NCBI RefSeq assembly: GCF_014212015.1
Contig: NZ_JACJVN010000057.1
Coordinates: forward strand, 1 to 64,000
Direction of reading: 5' to 3'
DNA length: 64,000 nt
Source: Cohnella lubricantis
Lineage (GTDB): Bacteria > Bacillota > Bacilli > Paenibacillales > Paenibacillaceae
Position 1 is the first letter of the stretch. The number at the start of each line of letters is the position of its first letter. Of this stretch, positions 59,961 to 64,000 are shown in pieces. Position numbers and translations under genes: made by a program. Below the pieces are notes generated by a model. That model saw only the letters and a program-made list of their open reading frames with translations. It ran no database searches and was not told where the DNA came from.

Positions 59961-61713
59961 CCGTTCGGTCATGCGCAGCTTGTTCGCCTACACGAAGGCC
60001 CATCGGCTGACCTTCTTCTTGGTGTTCTGCTGCACCGTGCTAGCGATCTCGGCAGACTTGGCGCAGCCGTATCTGGTGAAGATCGCGATCGACGACAACA
60101 TCATGGCAGGTCACAATGACTATCGCTCGCTGCTGATCATCTGCCTGGTATATCTCGGCTTGTCGATCACCGGCTTCGTATTCACTTACCTGCAGAACAA
60201 TCTGCTGCAGTACGCCGGGCAGAGCATCATCGCCCGCATCCGCAAAGACCTGTTCACGCACATCACCAAGCAGTCGATGCCGTTCTTCGATCGGATGCCG
60301 AGCGGCAGCCTTATCACGAACGTCTCGAGCGATACCGAGACGCTCAACCAGTTCTTCTCGCAGGTGCTGCTAAGCGTCGTGCGCGACGGGCTGACGCTGA
60401 TCTTCATCATCGGCATTATGTTCCAATTGGATGTTCGGCTGACGCTGTACTGCCTCATTCTGCTGCCGATTATCGCGCTGATCGCCATCGGCTTCCGGTC
60501 TTATATGCGCAAGACGTACCAGGCTTCGCGCACCGCGCTGTCGCGGCTGATCGCCTTCGTGGCGGAGAACTTAAGCGGCATGAGCCTCATTCAGGCGTTC
60601 CACCAAGAGAAGGAGCAGCAGAAGCAATTCACGGACCGCAACCAGACGTATCTGCGGGCCAATCTGCGGGAGATCCGAACCAACGTGCTGTTCAACCGGT
60701 CCTTCGATATTCTCGGCAGCTTGTCGGTTGCGTTCGTGACATGGCTCGGCGGCGGCGCGGTGCTGGACAGGGCGCTCGAATTCGGCGTGCTGTATGCCTT
60801 CATCACGTACATCCGCCAATTCTTCCAGCCGATCAGCGCGATTACACAGCAGTGGAATACGTTCCAATCAACGATCGTGTCGGTGAACCGGATCTGGAAC
60901 TTGTTCGCTGTCGAGCCGACGGTCAAGGATTCGGCGGATCCCATAGACGTTGATCCTGCGCTCGTTAAGGGGCGCGTGGACTTCGATCATATCAAGTTCG
61001 GCTACTCGGACGAAGTGACGGTGCTGCACGATCTTGACCTGCACGTCGCGCCCGGCGAGATGATCGGCATCGTCGGCACGACGGGAGCGGGCAAGAGCTC
61101 GCTCATCAGTCTGCTGTGCCGGTTCTACGATGTGAAGGAAGGCAGCGTGCGCATCGACGGCATCGACGTTCGGGAGCTGCCGCAGGAGAAGCTTCACCGG
61201 ATCGTCGGGCTCGTGCAGCAGGAGCCGTACTTGTACTCGGGCAGCATCGTCGACAACGTGCGGATGTTCGACGAGACGATCTCGCGCGAGGAGGTCGTGC
61301 GGGCGTGCAAGTTCGTCGGCGCGGATGCGCTCATTGAGCGGATGCGAGACGGCTACGACACGCAGCTGTCGGAGCGGGGCAGCGGGCTGTCGGCGGGGGA
61401 GAAGCAGTTGATTTCCTTCGCGCGGATTATCGTGTTCCAGCCGAAGATTCTGATCCTCGACGAGGCGACCGCGAACCTTGATTCGCATACGGAACAGCTC
61501 ATCCAGCGCGCGCTCAAGAAGGTGTCCGCCAACCGGACGACGCTCGTCATCGCGCACCGGATCTCGACGATCATGCAGGCGAACCGCATCATCGTCATGC
61601 GCGCCGGCCGCATCGTCGAGCAGGGCACCCACACGCAGCTGCTCGCGCAGCATGGGTATTACGAGGAGCTGTACCGTCATTCGCGCGGCATGGCCGAGAT
61701 GGGCGCGGGGTAA
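59944..61713 (+). CDS. ABC exporter half-transporter, partner subunit
   Basis: 589 residues. Six-span domain (about 15-320) and ATPase domain (about 345-585): Walker A GTTGAGKSSL, Q-loop LVQQEPYLYS, signature LSAGEKQLIS, Walker B ILILDEATANLD with the catalytic Glu intact, and switch His LVIAHRI. The signature deviates (SAGEK for SGGQ), so the composite site formed with this subunit's signature and the partner's Walker B is the weak one. The ATG at 59944 follows GAGGAGGGG and lies inside the previous gene, giving translational coupling and equal stoichiometry. Likely a multidrug or lipid exporter; substrate unknown. Confidence 0.95.
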   Translation: MKQTSNRSVMRSLFAYTKAHRLTFFLVFCCTVLAISADLAQPYLVKIAIDDNIMAGHNDYRSLLIICLVYLGLSITGFVFTYLQNNLLQYAGQSIIARIRKDLFTHITKQSMPFFDRMPSGSLITNVSSDTETLNQFFSQVLLSVVRDGLTLIFIIGIMFQLDVRLTLYCLILLPIIALIAIGFRSYMRKTYQASRTALSRLIAFVAENLSGMSLIQAFHQEKEQQKQFTDRNQTYLRANLREIRTNVLFNRSFDILGSLSVAFVTWLGGGAVLDRALEFGVLYAFITYIRQFFQPISAITQQWNTFQSTIVSVNRIWNLFAVEPTVKDSADPIDVDPALVKGRVDFDHIKFGYSDEVTVLHDLDLHVAPGEMIGIVGTTGAGKSSLISLLCRFYDVKEGSVRIDGIDVRELPQEKLHRIVGLVQQEPYLYSGSIVDNVRMFDETISREEVVRACKFVGADALIERMRDGYDTQLSERGSGLSAGEKQLISFARIIVFQPKILILDEATANLDSHTEQLIQRALKKVSANRTTLVIAHRISTIMQANRIIVMRAGRIVEQGTHTQLLAQHGYYEELYRHSRGMAEMGAG

Positions 61714-61773
61714 GCGGGGGTGGCTGGAGTGGATGGAGTGCAGCAAGCGGAGAATAAATTAGCCATATAACAC

Positions 61774-61803
61774 AAAGAAGCGCGCCGGTTGGCGCGCTTT
61801 CTT
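61774..61803. terminator. Bidirectional terminator between ABC and small unknown gene
   Basis: AAGCGCGCC, loop GGTT, GGCGCGCTT with A-rich left and T-rich right flanks. The flanking genes converge here. Confidence 0.8.
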
Positions 61804-61824
61804 CGTGCATATTGTGCGATCGGA

Positions 61825-62055
61825 TTACCGTGCGGCTTGCGCAAGCTCCTCTTCCGTCAGCGTGACGAATTGGTTGGCACGGCGAAGGAACGTCCGGCCG
61901 TCGCGCGTGTAGACGCAGTCGATCGAGTAGCTCTTCAACAGCGAAGGCTGAAGCCGCTGCAACAGATCGCCTTGCTTAATGTGAACCAATACGTCGCCTT
62001 CAATCGCCGCATCGAACTCGGCATCGGTCATAAGTTGATATCCTGGCTGCAACAC
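61825..62055 (-). CDS. Small protein of unknown function
   Basis: 76 residues from a GTG start 10 nt after AGGGGG. The N-terminal MLQPGYQLMTDAEF and a later hydrophilic region (SIDCVYTRDGRTFLRRANQF) show no membrane span or known motif. It converges on the ABC operon and uses the shared terminator. Family not recognised. Confidence 0.6.
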   Translation of the reverse strand: MLQPGYQLMTDAEFDAAIEGDVLVHIKQGDLLQRLQPSLLKSYSIDCVYTRDGRTFLRRANQFVTLTEEELAQAAR

Positions 62056-62251
62056 TTCAATCGTCCCCCTGCGCGTTTTGTCTTATTCATCCTAATAGTA
62101 GAGGCGAGCAAAATCAACTGCAAGATCGATAGATAATATAGGAATATGTGCGGAACGATTGAAATGAATTGATTAACGAACAAAACATATTGTAAAACGA
62201 TAAATGATGTGTTAAATTCAATGTGACAACAATCAAGTGAGGTGCCTAAAG

Positions 62252-62728
62252 GTGAGACGAGGAACAACACTCTTTCTAAGAATAACGGTGTTGGTGATTG
62301 GACTTGCGGTTCTTGCGCTGTGCGTGCTCGGGCTGCCGGCGATCGCTCAAGATGGAATGGAGTATTTCTCAGCGGCGGTGTTCTTGCCGGTTCTAATCGT
62401 TCTGTATGTGGCGGCGGTTCCGTTCTACTTCGCGTTGTATCAGGCTTTGCGGCTGCTTAGCTACATCGACAAGAGCATAGCCTTCTCCGAGTTATCCGTC
62501 AGAGCGCTGAAGATGATCAAATACTGCGCATTCGCGATCAGTATCTTGTTCGCGGCCATCTCGCCGCTCTTACTTCACATGGCGGATCAGGACGACGCCC
62601 CTGGTCTGCTGGCGATCGGCCTGATCATCGTTGCCGCTTCGCTCGTGATCGGGGTCTTCGCCGCCGTTCTGCAGATGCTTCTGAAGGAAGCCATCGACAT
62701 TAAATCCGAGAACGACCTGACGGTCTGA
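62252..62728 (+). CDS. DUF2975-type membrane protein
   Basis: 158 residues with four spans (about 7-27, 43-68, 95-116 and 122-148). The layout and the segment LLSYIDKSIAFSELSVRALKMIKYCAF match the DUF2975 family, small membrane proteins found next to YozG-like regulators. Start GTG 62252, 7 nt after GAGGTG. A YozG-like HTH gene follows after 9 nt, as is typical, so the pair is one transcription unit. The same membrane protein plus small XRE regulator logic appears at 2301-2903 in this window. Confidence 0.88.
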   Translation: MRRGTTLFLRITVLVIGLAVLALCVLGLPAIAQDGMEYFSAAVFLPVLIVLYVAAVPFYFALYQALRLLSYIDKSIAFSELSVRALKMIKYCAFAISILFAAISPLLLHMADQDDAPGLLAIGLIIVAASLVIGVFAAVLQMLLKEAIDIKSENDLTV

Positions 62729-62737
62729 GGTGACGAC

Positions 62738-62947
62738 ATGGCGATCATCATTAATATTGATGTGATGTTGGCGAAGCGGAAGATGAGCGTGACGGAGCTG
62801 TCGGAGCGAGTCGGCATCACGATGGCGAACCTGTCCATATTGAAGAACGGGAAGGCCAAGGCGATCCGACTGTCGACACTGGAGGCGATCTGCAAGGCGC
62901 TTGATTGCCAGCCGGGGGACATCTTGGAGTATCGAAGCGAAGATTAA
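62738..62947 (+). CDS. YozG-like small XRE regulator
   Basis: 69 residues: a bare Cro/C1-type HTH (INIDVMLAKRKMSVTELSERVGI, then TMANLSILKNGKAKAIRLSTLEAICKALDCQPGDIL) ending in EYRSED. YozG-type proteins are encoded directly after DUF2975 membrane proteins and probably control their own operon. ATG 62738 lies after TGAGGTGACG. Confidence 0.93.
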   Translation: MAIIINIDVMLAKRKMSVTELSERVGITMANLSILKNGKAKAIRLSTLEAICKALDCQPGDILEYRSED

Positions 62948-63071
62948 TGTGGGGCAAAAAGTGTTGCGGGATCGCGGCATCCACCGCGTATCCCGATTGC
63001 GGGCCATGGCTCAGGCCCGCATTAGAGGCAAGTTCGCAGGCTTCATGATTCAGCCGGCGAATTATAAAGAC

Positions 63072-63104
63072 AAGGCTGCCGGCGAAGCTGCCGGCAGCCT
63101 TGTT
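63072..63104 (+). terminator. Rho-independent terminator after the DUF2975/YozG-like pair
   Basis: AAGGCTGCCGG, loop, CCGGCAGCCTT, then GTTG. The hairpin lies about 125 nt beyond the stop codon. Confidence 0.75.
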
Positions 63105-63234
63105 GTGTTGGCGGGGAGGAGGGTTAAATTGGAACGTGAATATGTTAAAATATAGAAGTTCAGTTCGCTAATTTGATGTTAGGTGAAACCAGCGCAATGA
63201 TCATAACTGAAAGTAATTCAAGGGAGGGATTAGT

Positions 63235-64000
63235 TTGAACTTTGATCATGCAGCCAATTTCATATGGCAACATGGAAGATTACTGGAAAGAAGAATTTTA
63301 GAATACTTTTTCTTCAACGGATCTAAGGATTATATCTTGAAGGCACTTAAAGCTTATCAGAATGATGATGGTGGTTTTGGGAACGCAATTGAGCCGGATT
63401 TGCGTGCGCCGAATAGTCAACCTCTCTTTATGGAGTTTGGGTTACGGGTTTTATATGATTGTCGTATTAAAGATAAAGAGATTTCAAATAAAGCATGCGA
63501 CTTTATTGCGAATCATGCTGATCTGAACATGGGTATTCCAGCAATATTTCCTTCATCAATTAACTATCCAAAGGCTGAACATTGGAATCTTCCATTTTCA
63601 ACTAAGCCATCATTTAGCAGACTAACTGGACTTGTCGGGCTGCTCAAATGGCAAGGTATAGAACATTCATGGCTTGAAGAAGCTGCTGAAATATGTTTGA
63701 AAGATATATTTTCAAAGACATATGATGATGCACATACTATTTTGACTGCATTTTGTCTTATAGAGAGCATGCCTCAATCAGACTATATCAAGGGTCTTTT
63801 TCACAAATTATCAAAGGAACTTTACACCGCCAAATTCTTTCGTTTGGATGTTGAAACTCAGGGATATGGACTAACACCATTAGAGTTTGCATCTACTTCA
63901 TCTTCTTATTGCAGATCGATATTCTCTGATGAGATTATTAGTAAACATTTGGACGTTTTAGAATCTCAACAAGATGATGATGGTGGATGGCTTATAGATT
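63235..64000 (+). CDS. Partial protein with prenyltransferase/squalene-cyclase-like repeats
   Basis: Open from a TTG at 63235 (AAGGGAGGG 6 nt upstream) to the end of the window, 255 codons without a stop, so the C-terminus is missing. The segments LKAYQNDDGGFGNAIEPDLR and ESQQDDDGGWLID are QW-type repeats of the alpha/alpha-barrel prenyltransferase/terpene-cyclase superfamily. The catalytic DxDD of cyclases is not seen in this part; similar stand-alone proteins in Bacillota have no known function. The DNA is far more AT-rich than the preceding 60 kb and uses codons such as TTA, ATA and GAT freely, which suggests recent horizontal acquisition. Confidence 0.8.
   Translation, partial: MNFDHAANFIWQHGRLLERRILEYFFFNGSKDYILKALKAYQNDDGGFGNAIEPDLRAPNSQPLFMEFGLRVLYDCRIKDKEISNKACDFIANHADLNMGIPAIFPSSINYPKAEHWNLPFSTKPSFSRLTGLVGLLKWQGIEHSWLEEAAEICLKDIFSKTYDDAHTILTAFCLIESMPQSDYIKGLFHKLSKELYTAKFFRLDVETQGYGLTPLEFASTSSSYCRSIFSDEIISKHLDVLESQQDDDGGWLID

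Overview
The window reads as chromosomal DNA of an endospore-forming member of the Paenibacillaceae (Paenibacillus or Cohnella type). The support is a GerA-type germinant-receptor operon, S-layer-homology (SLH) anchored exoenzymes, KinB-like orphan sensor kinases, a SleB-like cortex hydrolase, strong Bacillota-type AGGAGG ribosome sites, many GTG/TTG starts, and overall GC somewhat above 50%. The left edge is the smpB-ssrA trans-translation locus. The right edge runs into an AT-rich gene that is cut by the window end.

Layout. 0-3 kb: a 51-bp tandem repeat, smpB, ssrA (tmRNA), then three 209-bp tandem copies derived from the ssrA 3' end, an AT-rich two-gene cassette (XRE regulator plus membrane protein), and a second degenerate ssrA 3' fragment. 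3-6.6 kb: a gerAA-gerAB-gerC operon that has been scrambled. Two adjacent segments (5163-5588 and 5593-5998) lie inverted. Flipping both back on paper restores uninterrupted, correctly sized gerAA (438 codons) and gerAB (362 codons) without adding or removing a base. 6.7-7.4 kb: a cold-shock gene pair. 7.5-17.5 kb: divergent giant SLH-anchored GH10 xylanase and PL11 rhamnogalacturonan lyase sharing an X2-linker-3xSLH tail. 17.5-28.1 kb: MFS exporter, SLH/stalk protein, XRE and AraC regulators, a stalk-domain protein and a large GH2 enzyme. 28.4-33.8 kb: a tight, unfamiliar operon centred on a secreted lipase-von Willebrand A fusion. 33.9-43.9 kb: cation/proton antiporter, ECF sigma/anti-sigma pair, M29 aminopeptidase, sensor kinase, SleB-like hydrolase, thioesterase, methyltransferase and a low-complexity protein. 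44.2-50.2 kb: GH43 arabinanase-like enzyme, MATE exporter, and a glycosyltransferase/PlsY-like pair. 50.4-58.1 kb: Ada repair protein, CPBP protease, a NarL-type two-component pair, a KinB-like kinase, a lone sigma factor and an M20 dipeptidase. 58.2-63 kb: a heterodimeric ABC exporter with complementary degenerate ATPase sites, then a DUF2975/YozG-like pair.

Functionally the region combines plant cell-wall degradation (xylan, rhamnogalacturonan, arabinan, beta-galactosides; two of the enzymes displayed on the S-layer) with sporulation/germination and envelope functions. The two most notable observations are the double inversion in the germination operon and the repeated ssrA 3'-end array next to a small cargo cassette. 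No CRISPR array, rRNA gene, complete insertion sequence or recombinase gene was seen.
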